Origin: Mesorhabditis belari
Lineage: Eukaryota > Nematoda > Chromadorea > Rhabditida > Rhabditidae
Length of the DNA stretch: 64,000 nucleotides
Direction of reading: 5' to 3'
Assembly (NCBI GenBank): GCA_958450365.1
Contig: CAUEEP010000731.1
Coordinates: 2,914,501-2,978,500 of the forward strand
Shown here: positions 1 through 12,178 of the stretch, piece after piece
Numbering within the stretch: the first letter of the stretch is position 1
Layout of the letters: every line of letters begins with the position of its first letter
Position numbers and translations under genes: made by a program
The notes under the pieces: model-generated
Seen by the model: only the letters and a program-made list of their open reading frames with translations
What the model was told of the DNA's origin: nothing
Database searches by the model: none

Positions 1-83
1 TTAAAGATATAGTTTTTGCTATCCACCTTTTGATACTGTTAAGTTTCCAATCAAAACAGTAAATTTTTAATATTACTTTTTAG

Positions 84-599
84 ATAGCCGAACGCACCGA
101 GGTTGTCTACTATGACGCGATGCACGATCACGTCAACACGTGGAGAGAGCGATTACAAAGGTGTTCAGTTAATATTTGAGTTATTTTAAATTTTTTCATC
201 GGTTAAATATATTAGCAACAATAAGGCAAAGTATAGTTGAATTGAAAGTATCTGACTCAAAAAGCTGTATTACTGTAAATTACTTTAAATCTGTACTACT
301 ATCTTATTGTAGAAGCTGACTACAGTACTCATCACTTAAAACTTAACCAAATCAAGCTTTACAATATCTATTTTTTTAGATTACTGAGTCTACAGCGCTG
401 GTGGGGTCTCGTCTGGTGCTGGGGCAATTTGTTGGGATTCGCGATCGCGCTTTTCATGGAATGGTGGCAACCAAGAAAGGTGGGGGTTTTAAGTTTAAAG
501 CCAAATTTCTGTTAAAATCTACAAAGCATCAAGCTTTTTGATATCTAAATTGATTTTTAGACGTTGAGGGAAACGACAGCAAAAACGAAAACTCAATGA
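84..599 (+). CDS. C-terminal part of an unrecognised, membrane-like protein (5' end outside window)
   Basis: Three exons are read in one consistent frame: 84-160, 380-479 and 561-599, ending in TGA. Each is bounded by a T-rich acceptor ending TAG and a GT donor (GTGTTC, GTGGGG). The joined tail is about 71 residues. It opens with a charged stretch (IAERTEVVYYDAMHDHV), passes through a Trp/Leu-rich segment (RWWGLVWCWGNLLGFAIALF) that could be a membrane helix, and ends in a basic tail TLRETTAKTKTQ. A polyadenylation signal AATAAA lies at about 693. I do not recognise the family. If the last intron is retained, the frame still closes after about 14 extra codons, so the end is slightly uncertain. 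Confidence 0.6.
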
Positions 600-2047
600 C
601 CAAATGACTTCTGATATTTTTTGATTATCAATGGCAACTGTGATTTCTTTTGTTAGTATCCTTCTGCTTACCTTAATTTGCTCAGTACTCTAATAAAAAT
701 TGTTTCCATGGATATTTTAAAATGCTAGCAACATGTTGGTATATGGTAACATACGGTGGGGGCACGGTACATATTGCCAATCTGTGCCGGGGTTTAGGCC
801 GGATTACGGTAGCCAGGGCATTCTTTAAAACGTCTATCCAAGGGTCGGCTTTTGAAGTGTGGAGATGTCAAATTGGCTGAGCCATTTTCTATAAGGTTTC
901 CTATATGAAAAGCTACCGTAACCTCAAAATTTATGGCCTTATTTCCATCCGTATAAGCTTTGATGTCTTGGCAGGTTCAGGGACATTTTGTTGATCAGGC
1001 CTGCAGCAATGCAAGATCAGATCAGAGCCAAGACCAGAGTTAATTGCCTTCGAAGCATCCCTGCTTGTAACCACCCCAATCAAAAGCTGGTTGAGACCTG
1101 GGTGAAATTAAAAATCAGCCGGCTAAAGAGGTAAAGAGAGGTGTAAAGTGTTGTGAGTCGGGGTTGAATGTGGCCGAAGAGGGGAACTTTTGTGGGCCCT
1201 CATTTCACCTCCCAAAGGCACACACTTGTTAGGGTAAAGAGGCACCTGTGTGGGGATATTGAGAGCTGGCATCGGGCACCTGACGCTCACCTCACAGGTG
1301 CCTAGATCTAGAGAAAGATGGGCCGTTACAGTAATCCGATCTTCTCCCACCTGATAGATCTCTTTTCGAGATGGGGCAAAAGACAGCCGGAACTCGGCAC
1401 TCCATCATCTTGTCGCCTTTCACTTTTACTTCGACGTGTGCTCCCCTCACCGCCAGCTTTCTCACACCTTTTGCTCAAAATTTTGATCCTAAAGTTATTT
1501 GGATTGTTATCCTTATCTTGATGACGAACTCTCAGCAGATGGCCTCGATTTTCAGAAGTGAGTTTTAGATTTGGGATTTTGGTACTTGTGATATCAGTCA
1601 AGAGTTGGGGTGCCAGTTAGGGTGTGTTTGCACATTTTGAAACTAAACAGTCTGTCAAAGCGAGATTTAAGTGTATTCCTCCCATTACTAAGTGGCAACT
1701 ATTTGAAAAACCACCGTAATCGTTACCATAGCTGAAAACTACTATAACCATAGTTTAGATAAGCTATTTTATAACTGATCATTGCCTTGGACTTAATCTG
1801 GCTGTACTGCTAGATCTGATATTGGTTAGAAAAGGTACCTGAGCCAGTCGGAAGTTACGAAAGCTAGCCTGGCTTGGCTTATAGAGTCTATGAGTGGATG
1901 AAAAATAGCTCTTGTTCGAATTAGTCGGAGTACGGTTGCTTTATCGAAGCACCTTTTAGAAAACGGGAAATCAATAGCGCATAGTCTAATCGTTCTAAAA
2001 AGTTTCTAAAAAGCGCTAAAGTCTACCATGATCGAACGTTTTTGCAG
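600..2047. other. Intergenic/5' region between the 5'-most gene and the Snail-type gene
   Basis: This stretch holds the 3' UTR and polyadenylation signal of the upstream gene. It has scattered copies of the motif GATTACGGTAG (for example near 803). One phase-compatible candidate first exon for the Snail-type gene lies at 1371-1557: it starts ATG, ends before GTGAGT, and leaves a one-base overhang that fits the next exon at 2048. Its translation is rich in Thr, Ile and Leu and does not look like a transcription-factor N terminus, so it is unproven. Confidence 0.4.
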
Positions 2048-3910
2048 GTATCGATTCCCTTCTCTCTTCTCCTCCAACCACTGCAACTCCACCACCAATT
2101 CTCCCACAAAATGTTCCATTTGGTCAACCGAGAGCCACGTTTTCTGTTGGAAGCTAATTACATTCAATATTCAATTCAAATTCTAGTGTCCCTCGTGCAA
2201 CAAATCGTTCGTCACCCAGTTGGGCTTGCTGAAACACGGGAAAAGTCATGAGGAGACGCACGAGTGTTCGCATTGCGGGAAACAGTACAGGTGTGAAATG
2301 TGGATACGAAATAAAAGCATTTTCTAAAATATACACAAAACTACCGTAGCCTGGTTGCTTAGGAGAACTACCGTACCCCGGTCGTGGGACGGTAGCTTTT
2401 TCTGGAATCCCTTTTAGCAAAGCTTTGATTTTAGTGACTTTAAAAGGTTTTTTGATCATTCTCCATTTCCCCTTAACACACCGATCTTTTATTGGACAGG
2501 TGTCCCTTTCTCCAATCTAATGATCCCATTCAATATCCAGCAAAGGATGAGAAATGCAAAAAGCCAAAAGGTGACAATAAAGCTTGGTCTGGGGTTTAAA
2601 AAGGTTTCAAATTTGACTCAAATTTGACTCAAATTATTGGTTCATTAGGTAAATTTAAGCATAATCTAAGCAGAATCTAAGCAGAAATTTTCATAAATTT
2701 AGAAAAACAATAGGTTTTTTGGTTCAGGTTGAAGTTTTAACAAAAATTACTGGTTGATTTATGAATTGGAATCTTGTCATTTTCTTGTTTCAAATCTTGT
2801 TTCAATTTCAAAATTGAGCCGCTTTTTGTGCGATTCATTTGTGAATCAGGCAAACTTTAGCAAAAAGCAGACAAATCTCATTTAACATAAAAAGTAGAGT
2901 ACTCTCAAAAGATTCTTCTAGATCGATGGGCGCTCTGAAGATGCATGTAAAGACGCACACTTTGCCCTGTGAATGCAATCTTTGCGGGAAATCCTTCTCG
3001 CGGCCGTGGCTTCTAAAAGGACATCAAAGGACGCATACTGGTATCGGGATTTTAAAGCCAGAATTTAAATTAACAAAAGCTGCTTTACAATTTGCATAGT
3101 GTCTAGTTGGGTACGGTATTAGGAGCTGAATCCAGAATAATCTAAAATCGGGTACAGTAAGCTACCGTAGCCCAACTGAGCTCAATAAACGGTAAGCTCA
3201 TATCGGTGTTTAGGTAAAGCTAGAATACCTAAAAGGTACACTTTAGAATAAAGCCATCGTAACCTGCCGTAAATACTGTAATAGTACCCCACCCCCATAA
3301 TGACGGTGCGGAGTGTTGCGTAGTCTAGCTTTGAACGAGTTTTTCTCGACACTGGTTTATGCTACAATGCGCGTTTAGGTATCAAAAAATAGCCCTGAAT
3401 TTCAGCTATTTTTTGATACCAAAGACGCATTTTTTGAAAGTACGGGCGCTTTGAAAAAATGAAATACTAAAAACTTTTGCGACTACGCGACTGTACGGGG
3501 GGAGGGATGGGGTACTATTATAGTATTTACGATAGGTACTCATAGTGAGACGTTAAAGTGAGTAGGATTTGAGTAGTAGAAAGTAGATTACGGTAATTTG
3601 TCCGTTTTTTAGAAAATATTGAAATTTTTCAAAAGCCATCATTTTAGGTGAGCGTCCATTCACGTGCCACGAATGCGGTCGAAGTTTTGCCGATCGAAGC
3701 AATTTACGTGCACATCAACTCACCCACAAAACAATACGGTAAAATTTGCATATTACAAAGTACAGTAAACAACTAAAAATATAAAATTTTTATCCGGACA
3801 CCAAGATTCTTAAAAATTCCAGAAAATTTCGTTGTCTCTACTGCGGTGCCGCTTTTGCTCGATCACATGTGAAAACGAAGCACGAAATCGTTTGCAATAA
3901 GAGAATTTAA
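2048..3910 (+). CDS. Snail/Scratch-family C2H2 zinc-finger transcription factor (5' end uncertain)
   Basis: Exons are 2048-2145, 2187-2290, 2922-3040, 3648-3738 and 3823-3910, and all phases agree. A Pro-rich linker precedes five fingers: CPSC..H..H, CSHC, CNLC, CHEC and a last C2HC-like finger starting CLYC. The blocks [32 protein letters not shown] and [10 protein letters not shown] are hallmark Snail/Scratch finger sequences, which bind E-box DNA (CAGGTG type) and repress transcription in the nucleus. The C. elegans relatives are ces-1 and scrt-1; I cannot say which is the orthologue. The first intron is only 41 bases, with a weak GTTGGA donor chosen because it keeps the finger frame. Upstream exons are needed for a start codon; 1371-1557 is a phase-compatible candidate giving about 228 residues in total. 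Confidence 0.85.
3267..3531. mobile_element. Palindromic MITE (TATCAAAAAATAG hairpin family), copy 1
   Basis: The ends are inverted copies of CCGTAAATACTGTAATAGTA. The centre is a perfect hairpin made of GGTATCAAAAAATAGC and its complement. It lies in the last-but-one intron of the Snail-type gene. Related copies occur at 26906-27191 and 33166-33619. Confidence 0.75.
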
Positions 3911-3917
3911 TTGGATA

Positions 3918-4140
3918 TACCGTATTTTCTCTAATAGTACTGCACCCCAGCAAGCCGAGTTAGTCACTATTTTACGGTTCCCAAGCTTTTGCAGAACCTC
4001 AACACTCAAATCCCCCACTAGATCTCATCGTCAGCTACATTTTCCGACCCCACATCGATAGGTTCTGATAAGCGGTTTTCGAGATTTCGATCAATTTAGG
4101 CGACGCTCAGGGTGCACTACTATTAGAGAAAATACGGTAT
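3918..4140. mobile_element. MITE-A, copy 1 (about 220 bp)
   Basis: The terminal inverted repeats read TACCGTATTTTCTCTAATAG and its complement. The interior matches the copies at 12174, 12431 and 34900, including the blocks CAACACTCAAATC and ATCGATAGGTTCTGATAA. It starts eight bases after the Snail-type stop codon, so it forms that gene's 3' UTR or replaces it. Confidence 0.8.
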
Positions 4141-5126
4141 TCGATATTGTTTCTATTTGTCATAAATGCAAATTTCTTCTTATTAGAGACATTTCTATGT
4201 GCATTGATAGTCACACGAGCAATTTGAGAGCAGTCTGTAATGGAATGAAGCATTGCGTGCACTTTGTGCTTATGTGGAAAAATTGGAGACAAGATTAAGG
4301 CAAAAAGAGAAAGGGGACTCAATAAAATGAATAACTCCAATCGATTCGCCGACCCCAAAAACCCTTGAGTACAAATTTACAGTTGAATTTCTTTTTTTCG
4401 CGTCATCTACAAAGCAAAAGAAAGAAATCCCAATGAAAGTGACTAGAGAGGTGTTCTCTATTTCTCTATGCGCCCGCGTAATCGCTCTTGATCTGGCATA
4501 GGGCTCTGGTAAAAGGTGCTTTCGATTTGGAAACCGTAAAGACGAAAGAGCGGTGAGTCCTTTTTGTTCACTGCAATCCGATCGGGTACGGCACTACGAG
4601 CCATAGGAATGCTATTTGAGGTTAAACTCTTTCAAATCAAGGCTTAATCTTAATCCATTATACCGTACATCACTCGGAAATTGCATTTTACACCGTAATC
4701 CGATAAACCAGCCGGATTACGGTAGACGGTACACGCTAATCCAAATGACACCTCAATCCCGTGTCCACTGAAGATAACAAATTTCTATTTAAAACCCACA
4801 AAAGCCTCTGTAAAACGATTCAAAACGCTAATTTGAGTGATTTATTTAATTTTTGATATAGACTTTCATTTATACTCATTAAAAGATATTCAGCTTTTCA
4901 ATTGCGAAACTTGGCGGATTTAATTTTCGTATGAAAAAAGGTTTTTCAAAAATTGTTCACAATATTGTTGTGCTATTTTTCATGCTTTAAAGTTAGCTAA
5001 AACTTGAATTTATGTAATTTTTCGTTCTGTGCACGGAAAGCCTCGAAAAAAGAAGTAAAAACGAGTAGATTAGCCAAAAATAGAGTGATTCGTGTAGAAA
5101 AGTCGATGCTTTTTTTTCCGTTTTCC
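4141..5126. other. Intergenic, upstream of CFAP20
   Basis: No supported gene. It is AT-rich with short ORFs only. GATTACGGTAG-type motifs lie near 4715. The promoter of the next gene should lie in its right part. Confidence 0.5.
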
Positions 5127-5140
5127 GTTGCCAAGGCAAT
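5127..5140 (+). promoter_or_regulatory. Candidate X-box (RFX/DAF-19 site) upstream of CFAP20
   Basis: The 14-mer GTTGCCAAGGCAAT differs from the symmetric X-box GTTGCCATGGCAAC at only two positions. It lies about 246 bases upstream of the CFAP20 start codon. RFX factors use such sites to switch on ciliary genes, which suits this neighbour. The match is seen in the sequence; the regulation is inferred. Confidence 0.65.
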
Positions 5141-5385
5141 GCATTTGATACACAAAATTATCCAAAGCGCATGAAAATAATGTATTCAGTAAAGTGGATA
5201 TTAGTTATTCAGTTCATTACGTGAATTTTACCACCTATATTACATTTTAACCCTTTAAAAAAAGCTTCAGCTACAGCTTTCGATGGTTGTTTGGCTTAAA
5301 ACTTTGTTTTTTTTGTAATTTCTTGTTCTTTTTAAACTTTTCTAATGGTATTCTATCTAATTTTTCAACTTTTCAGAGTTTTCCG

Positions 5386-7236
5386 ATGTTTCGCAACACA
5401 TTTCAAAGCGGTCTTCTCTCGATTCTCTACAGCATTGGCAGTAAACCACTGCAAATATGGGAAACACAGGTGAATTCTTTTGATAAAAATGATAAAATAA
5501 AGCTTAATGGGGCTAAAAATAGGTTTCTTCAGTACCAAAGTGATACTAAACTTTAAAAAATAGAGTGACATAAAAAAAGATGAAAATAAAAGCTTTATTG
5601 CACTAAAGATAGTTTCTTTAGAACAAAGAATGCCCCCATTTATTAAGAACGTTTCTTAAAACTTTACGATTGTTCAATTTTAGGTGAAAAACGGGCATAT
5701 CAAACGGATCACTGATGAGGACATCGAATCGCTCGTCATCGAGATCATGGGAGCAAATGTTAGGTGAGGGAAATGGATATGCTTTAGATGTGTAATGTAA
5801 AAAGCTCAATCAGACTTGCTTAACGTTACTTGAAAATTACTTTTGACGGTCCAAACGAGTATTAAAGCTTAGGAAATCGGTATCGTTTGCGCCGTGTAGA
5901 CGTTAATGAATCATTAAGCAACTTTAGTTTAACATTTGGATACTTGGGTTAAATAGCCAAGTGTTTTAAGCTGTAATTAGGACTTTTAAACCGGGATTAG
6001 GTAAAATTCTGTATCGAAGTAGCCATAGACGAACTACATTTCAAAAGTTGGCTTATGATTGAGATTTCTATTCATATTCTTGTGTTAGCACCACCCACAT
6101 CACGTGCCCGCACGACCCGAAGAAAGGCCTCGGCATTAAGCTGCCCTACATCGTGCTCATCGTGAAGAACATGAAGAAATATTTCACTTTCGAAGTACAA
6201 GTGAGTTTTTGAATCTTTATTAGCAAGTAACTTTCTCAAATGGCTTTGACAATCTCTTGAAAATGATAATTTCTTTTAGATCTTGGATGATAAAGGAGTG
6301 AAACGACGATTCCGCGCCTCGAATTTTCAATCAAGTACCAGAGTGAAGGTTTGTTTTGAAGATTCTACACGATTCTACATGGAGATTAATATCTAGATTC
6401 TACAGTTATGCACTTAAATTTTGCTGTAAAATAAAATTTTTGAAACGCTGCTAATTATCACTTTTAGCCCTTCATCTGCACGATGCCTTTACGATTGGAT
6501 GACGGATGGAATCAAGTGCAATTCAATTTGGCCGAGTTCACGAAGCGCGCCTACGGGACGAGTTACGTGGAAACGAGTCGAGTGATGGTGAGGGAATTGT
6601 ATGAGATTAGAGAAAAAGCAGTTTTCACGAGCTTGCTAGGTCTTTGGTCCAAATTTAATAATTTTCGCATGGATTTAAAATAAACTGTTTTACTTTAATT
6701 GACTTGGATTTAAAATTGGTTGCGTCAGGTCGGACTAAGATAGTTCTAACAAGTCTTTTATGATTTAGCCATTTGATAAATAGGATGCGGTAGTTCGGAG
6801 ACTTTTTAGCCCTCTTAATAATCGGGCTACGGGAGACCAAGTGCTTTTGGACGCAAAAGAGAGTACCGTAAATTGATTAGATCATAACAGTTAAAATCTG
6901 TCCAAGGTTGCCGTAAGATGACACGTGAAATCTGCTAAATTTTATTGCAAATGGCAAAGATTTAATGTTCTTTAGAACTAAATCATTAAATTAAATTTGT
7001 TCTTTAGACTACCGAAAACGATTATGGTTTAAATGACTAGACTAAAACTTTCTCAGATTTTAATTATTTAAAATCGTATCTATATCCGCCATTTTTCTCA
7101 GATCCATGCCAATTGCCGCCTTCGACGCGTGTACTTCGCGGATCGGCTGTACGCGGAGGACGAGTTGCCGCCCGAATTCAAGCTCTACCTTCCGCTGAAT
7201 CGATCGCTGGCCGGCCAGTCCTCATCAACTGTATAG
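5386..7236 (+). CDS. cfap-20: CFAP20 / BUG22 ciliary axoneme protein
   Basis: Six exons join cleanly: 5386-5469, 5684-5763, 6089-6200, 6280-6348, 6468-6587 and 7102-7236, giving about 199 residues against 193 in human CFAP20. The first residues [20 protein letters not shown] and later blocks such as [19 protein letters not shown] and [20 protein letters not shown] are near-invariant in this family. CFAP20 is an inner-junction protein of ciliary doublet microtubules. It also acts in non-motile cilia, which is the only kind nematodes have. The start is fixed by the conserved MFRNTFQ and by an acceptor (TTTTCAG) ten bases upstream, possibly for trans-splicing. AATAAA lies at about 7377. A near-perfect X-box lies upstream at 5127. 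Confidence 0.95.
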
Positions 7237-8371
7237 AATATTTTTCAATTTTTTGGGCTATTAACCATATCGTTGTTTTAACCGTTAATATTTTATCACT
7301 TTATTGGGTAATTGGCTGAAATTTGTGATCTCATTTTTTAACCAAGGTTGTTTTCTGTGTTGTTTGTATTTAAAAAAATAAATTTATTAAATGGTGACCC
7401 GTATTACAGTAACCTGAGCATTCTGGGAGATTCCTTTAATTTAGGCATTTTCGGCAGGCTTTTGGTGCTCCAGCTCTGATCGTGGGGGTGGGAGTTTCTG
7501 AAAATTGATGCGAGATTATGGCATAAATAAAAACGCAAAAAAAGGCGGTTACAAATTTGATATTTTAGACGATTTGAAACGCATATTTTCGATGGAAAAT
7601 CAATTTTTTATCTTGCAAACCCAAAACATTGTAATCTACAATTTTGATATGTTTTAAAAGTCAAAAATCGAGACAAACATTTTTGATATTCAAAGCGTTA
7701 GCGCATCCAAAACACTATCACTTTACTTTCCCAGCGATGAGTTCTCAAATTTGTCCGCACTATTGTAACCTTATCTTTTGAAGTAGCCTAAAAGTAAGTC
7801 AAAAGTCTGGAAAAATCGTTCAAATTAGGAGTAAACGTATTAGGTTTGCAACTATGCTTTGGCCGTCTTGTGATCTTAAATTTCTCAAAAACGAAAACAT
7901 TACTAAACTCAAAAATTATTGACAAAATCAAGAACTTGCATAAAAACTATGGATTCGAAAATGACGAAAATGACAATGGACTCGAGAAGGCATAGCTGCC
8001 AATCTAATATTTAAATTTATTGATAAACGTCTAAAATGACAAAACAACGAAGGAGAACAGATTTTGTGCAATACTTTTTCCTTTAAAGAAATGGGGTTTG
8101 GCCAGTAAAAGGCTTGTAACTTGTAGACTTTCACTATATAGATCTCGATAAGGCCTTGTCGAGGCTTATCGATATCGCCAATATCGAGATTTCGATAAGC
8201 CTTCAGTCTAGTAACTTGTAACTTCTAACAACAAGACCAATGTAACGCTTGACACCTAAGTCATGCCCTAATTACCGTAGCCGTGGCCAGAATTTACCCT
8301 TATTCTGGCTCGAACAAGAAAATTGAGGTTTTTGAAAAAAAATAGAACGCCTGAGCGTTCAATTACAGTAT
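7237..8371. other. Convergent intergenic region with one arm of an inverted repeat
   Basis: Contains the CFAP20 3' UTR, AT-rich unique sequence, and (about 8194-8329) one arm of a long inverted repeat whose partner lies in an intron of the minus-strand transporter at about 8972-9113. A smaller palindrome of ATCGATAAGG/CTTATCGAT type lies near 8140-8200. No gene seen. Confidence 0.6.
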
Positions 8372-9113
8372 TTACGGTACCTTTTTTTCATCAATCGACG
8401 TTACTTTCTCCGTTTTCTCTTTTTTCATGCATCGCTTGTAGAGTTTCACGATTCCGTAGAGGACAACGAGTGGCTAAATGTAGATTTTAGCAATAAAATC
8501 CGACATTTTTCTTTACTTTATCTGTCATTAACATGCCGACGAGGAGAATCGCCACAGCCAGATCGACCTCGGGTTCGGGCAGTGACCAGATCATGATCAC
8601 AACGGCGATGCCTGTGGAAAAGATTTGTCAAAACAAAAAACAAAAAAAAGCTTAACCTTTAAATCAGAGTACGGTCGCTTGAATGCATTTTAGCCTTTTG
8701 CATTACTTTCAAATAACCCACTGATATGTTGAATGCCGGTTTCGAGAGCGATCGTGATCTTGTCCGCGTAGTTCATCCGGAAAATTGTCGTCACGATCAG
8801 GGCAATGAAGTACCCTGAAAAATTGTGCGTACTTTACCCGCAAAAATCTGCCGCAAAAACACACCCACTCTGACGCACTGAGTTTTTTTCATTTTTCCCG
8901 TGATAAAAACGAAGAATTCATTGCGCTAGAAAGAGTGGTTTTAGGAAAAAGCTCAAAGTACCTCAATTTTCTTGTTCGAGCCAGAATAAGGGTGAATTCT
9001 GGTCACGGCTACGGTAATTAGGGTATGACTTAGGTGACAAGCGTTACATTGGTCTTGTTGTTAGAAGTTACAAGTTACTTTACAAGTTACTAGACTGAAA
9101 GCTTATCGAAAAC
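8194..9113. repeat. Inverted repeat with arms about 8194-8329 and 8972-9113, enclosing the 3' exons of the transporter
   Basis: The right arm lies in transporter intron 10 and the left arm lies beyond the stop codon. Shared blocks, read on opposite strands, include TTCTTGTTCGAGCCAGAATA, ACATTGGTCTTGTTGTTAGA and GACTTAGGTG. The arms show a few substitutions and small indels, so the event is not very recent. Confidence 0.8.
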
Positions 9114-11570
9114 TCTACCTGACCACGGGAGAAAACACGCGCAAAACACCATTTTCCATGAGAGTAAAAAGAAAATATAGAAATTCGAGTAGATCATGAT
9201 GGCCATAAAGAAGAAAGTGGCCACCCAAGCGATTCGCTAAATCGTGGAAAATCTTTAGAGTACTGTAGCTGCAAACTTTGATCCATTTCTGAATCTTCAC
9301 ATATAAATGTTGCTTGTACGTGATGAAGATCATCCCAGCGATTGTTGGGATCATCAAGGCGATGAGGCCTGAACAACTTCATGACTAGGAAAGGTTACGA
9401 TGCTTTAGAGCTTGCCTCAACTACCGTATTTCGTTTTCTCCAGCTACGTAACTCGTAGCAGAGATTAAAGCCGGGTAGCTGAGACATATTGTAGAGCTTG
9501 TGCCTCAACTATGGTAACCCTCAACTATGGCAACCCTTCACCAGCTAGCCCGTATCTCGTAGCCAGAAAAGTTCTCAAGTAAGCTCATTCTATAGAATAT
9601 ACCTTTTATTATGTCAAAGTACGGTATTTGAACGTCTTTCGTCGAGAACTCTTTCCCCAGAGTGCCAATCCAAATCGGCATCATCACTAAAAACAAACTT
9701 CTTTTAGATTTTCTGATCGATTTCTTTCTTCTGATCTAAAATAAAGATCTAAAATCTGAAATAAAATAAAGATTTGAAAAGTTTAAAGCTTTACCTAAAG
9801 CAGCTATATGCTGAGAAAAAGTCATCGATATCGACAAATCCAAATTCCCGCCCCAGATGATCGTCCAGAAAGAGCTTTTGCCTAAAAGAGTACTGTAGAG
9901 TTTTTAGATCACGATACTGTACAACAATCAGACTACAACTAGTACTACAATTAGTACAACAATCAGACTACAATCAGACTACAATTAGTACAACAATCAG
10001 ACTACAATTAGTACAAGAATGAGACTCACCTCCACCCGGACATGTTCCAGCAGCAAAAAGCGCTAAACGAATCGAAACATCCTCATCAGTCAAAATGAAT
10101 TTCGCCATTGAGTAGGAAACCTATAGAATTATTTCATCTCAACAAAACTTAGAGTTCTTTTATAAAAGCAAGCTAGGAAAACAAAGTATGACCCGGCCTC
10201 TCCGTATCCTAAATCAATCATTTTACAACAAATAATTTCGATCGTAGTCGTAATGATTACTGTTTACTGTACGGTAGCAGGGCATGGCACTAGGATTAGT
10301 TCAAGCACAGAATCAGAAAAGACGAGTCAATCTGTACGAATCTTTAGAACTTACTAGCGGCATGATGCCGAATTGACAGAGCATCCCAGTGCATGGGCCG
10401 ATCGGCTTCTTCCAGAGCTCCAAAATTCTGGAAAAATGATGATACTATAGAGAAATTGACTATATAAGCGCTTAGATCTCTCACTGACTTCTTCAACTCC
10501 AACTGTGTTCCCATGAGAAATGTGATGAACGGGATGAAGATCACCAAAGAAATGATAAAGAGTTTCGCCTGGAAATCAACAAAAATCAACAATATTCTCT
10601 ACTGTAATATTGCTAGGTAAACATTAGAAAAAGTAGATAAAGTGATTAAAGAACTTTAAAGAAAAAATCATAGCCAAAATCAAACTTTCGTGTGCTCCCA
10701 ATCGGATCGCAAAAGGCGCAACTTGTACGAGGTATCAGAGCCGCTGAAAATGATTGAGTTCTTTTTGGAAGAAATGTGATGAAAAGCCTTTTTCTGACCG
10801 TAATCCCTTCTATATTTTTGCTTAAAATTCGAATTTCTTTTTTCAAAAGTACTCACCTTTTTCCAAGGCTAACATTCAAATGTGTGACACCGACGAATTT
10901 CGCGTGAATCGTCAAATTTAATTGTTCTGGATGGGGATTTTTCTCGAGAATCTCCTCGAGATTTTCTACTTTACAAACGAATTCATTGACGCATTGAATC
11001 GAGAGATTTTGAGAAGATTCCAGCTCGTTTTCTTCGAAAGAAAACTTGATGAGGAGTGATCTGGAAAGTTCTACTCAATTTCTACTCAATTTCTACGGAA
11101 TCTACTTTTCCCTAAACGATTCTCTTATAGTTATAAACTACTACAGTAGTCTAACATCTAACAGTTTAGTTTTAGCTAGTGAACTTTCACTAAAGCTAAC
11201 GCAGAATAGAGAAGATAGGACAGAAAATAAGAAAAAAAAATAACTACAAGTGCCGAGCTGTGAGTCCTATATTTGGCACTAGGCAATTCAAGTCAAGTCT
11301 ACAGGTCAAGTCTACAGTCTCTACAGGATTACTATAGCCATCTATAGCCAATTGGCATTTATGGAGTCAAGGTTACTGTAGTTTTTTATTCTTTTAACTT
11401 TGCTGATAGTATTGAATTAAAAGCTTTCTTATTTTTGACCTCGATTCGCCGGCTCGAAGTGGCTCAAAGGTGGCTGGATTGAAGGTGAGATTGAAGGAGA
11501 AAGCGACGGGAAAGATTAGGCAAAATATCGAAATATTTCCCAATATCGAAAATATTGGCAAAGAAAACAT
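8372..11570 (-). CDS. SLC10-like sodium/bile-acid family (SBF) membrane transporter, with signal peptide and ectodomain
   Basis: Thirteen minus-strand exons keep frame: 11440-11570, 10857-11060, 10686-10743, 10489-10568, 10355-10427, 10030-10120, 9795-9881, 9603-9686, 9277-9368, 9119-9236, 8722-8814, 8517-8611 and 8372-8473. They give 435 residues. A hydrophobic leader (residues 1-25, FSLPIFSILGNISIFCLIF) is followed by a roughly 100-residue extracellular part with Asn-X-Ser/Thr sites, then the SBF core. Family signatures are KKPIGPCTGMLCQFGIMPL, a CPGG motif at 209-212, GGNLDLSISMT at about 223 and the ETGIQ motif at 364-368. Members move bile acids or other organic anions with sodium. The long N-terminal ectodomain recalls the SLC10A3/SLC10A5 branch, but the substrate is unknown. 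The tail is basic and cytosolic. Start chosen as the only ATG giving a signal peptide. Confidence 0.9.
8868..8961. repeat. Hairpin repeat of the GTGCACCAGAAAGAGTG family
   Basis: Inverted halves built on CACTCTGACGCACTGAG and TTGCGCTAGAAAGAGTG, ending in GCTCAAAGTAC. It lies in transporter intron 10. See the family members at 12713, 32590, 33778, 44418, 50575, 51920 and 59945. Confidence 0.6.
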
Positions 11571-11821
11571 GACTCCTGGTGGGTTTAATTTCGTTGAAAT
11601 CGATCTGAAATTAAGTTTATAAACTGTAAAAAGAATTCAGTGCATCGGGTGGCGTGCGTTTCTGTGAGAAGACAAAGTGCGTGGGTTTTTGCTCGCATGT
11701 AGACGGTTGTCCAGAATTATGGGGACTCGAGGACTTGAAGAAGTTGAGGATTTAAAGACCATATTACATTAAAATGACACCAAAACAGTAAAAATTTATT
11801 TGAATACAATGATTTAACATT

Positions 11822-12178
11822 AAAATGGTGGCAATAGAGGCCTGGAGGCGCTTTGGGGAACGCGTCCACGGTGGCGATAAGGTGGGGCATGTCCAGCTCG
11901 TCCCAACCTTTCTAAAGGGCTTTCTTCAAAGAATTGACTGTTGCATGAGGCCTCGAGCATGCTTTTCCTTCCAATACACTCCATACAGAATAATCGAGAG
12001 AGTTGAGGTCCGGGCTTGATGATAGCCGCTGGTTAAATTCGATAAAATCGGGGAAATTCTGCTTGCATCAATCTTGAACGATGCGACTTTTGTTTCCGGG
12101 TGCCCTATCCTGTTGAAAGCATCAAATCATGTTTCCAAAATGCTTTTTAGCTCATGGATTTACTTCTTGCTTAAGCAT
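11822..12178 (-). pseudogene. Mariner-type transposase, C-terminal fragment
   Basis: The minus-strand frame shows FQQDRAPGNKSRIVQD, then SSPDLNSLDYSVW, then GWDELDMPHLIATVDAFPK and RLQASIAT. These correspond to the second and third catalytic Asp regions (QQD and SPDLN, some 33 residues apart) and the C-terminal tail of Tc1/mariner transposases. It is dead: there are in-frame stops (after IVQD and after KKAL), and a one-base frameshift near AFPK. The N-terminal half is missing and MITE-A copies take its place. Confidence 0.8.

Noticed and set aside
2502..2570. Open segment between the Snail exons at 2290 and 2922, with acceptor and donor
   Set aside because: Including it would break the frame of the second zinc finger, whose C-to-H spacing is correct only when 2290 joins 2922.
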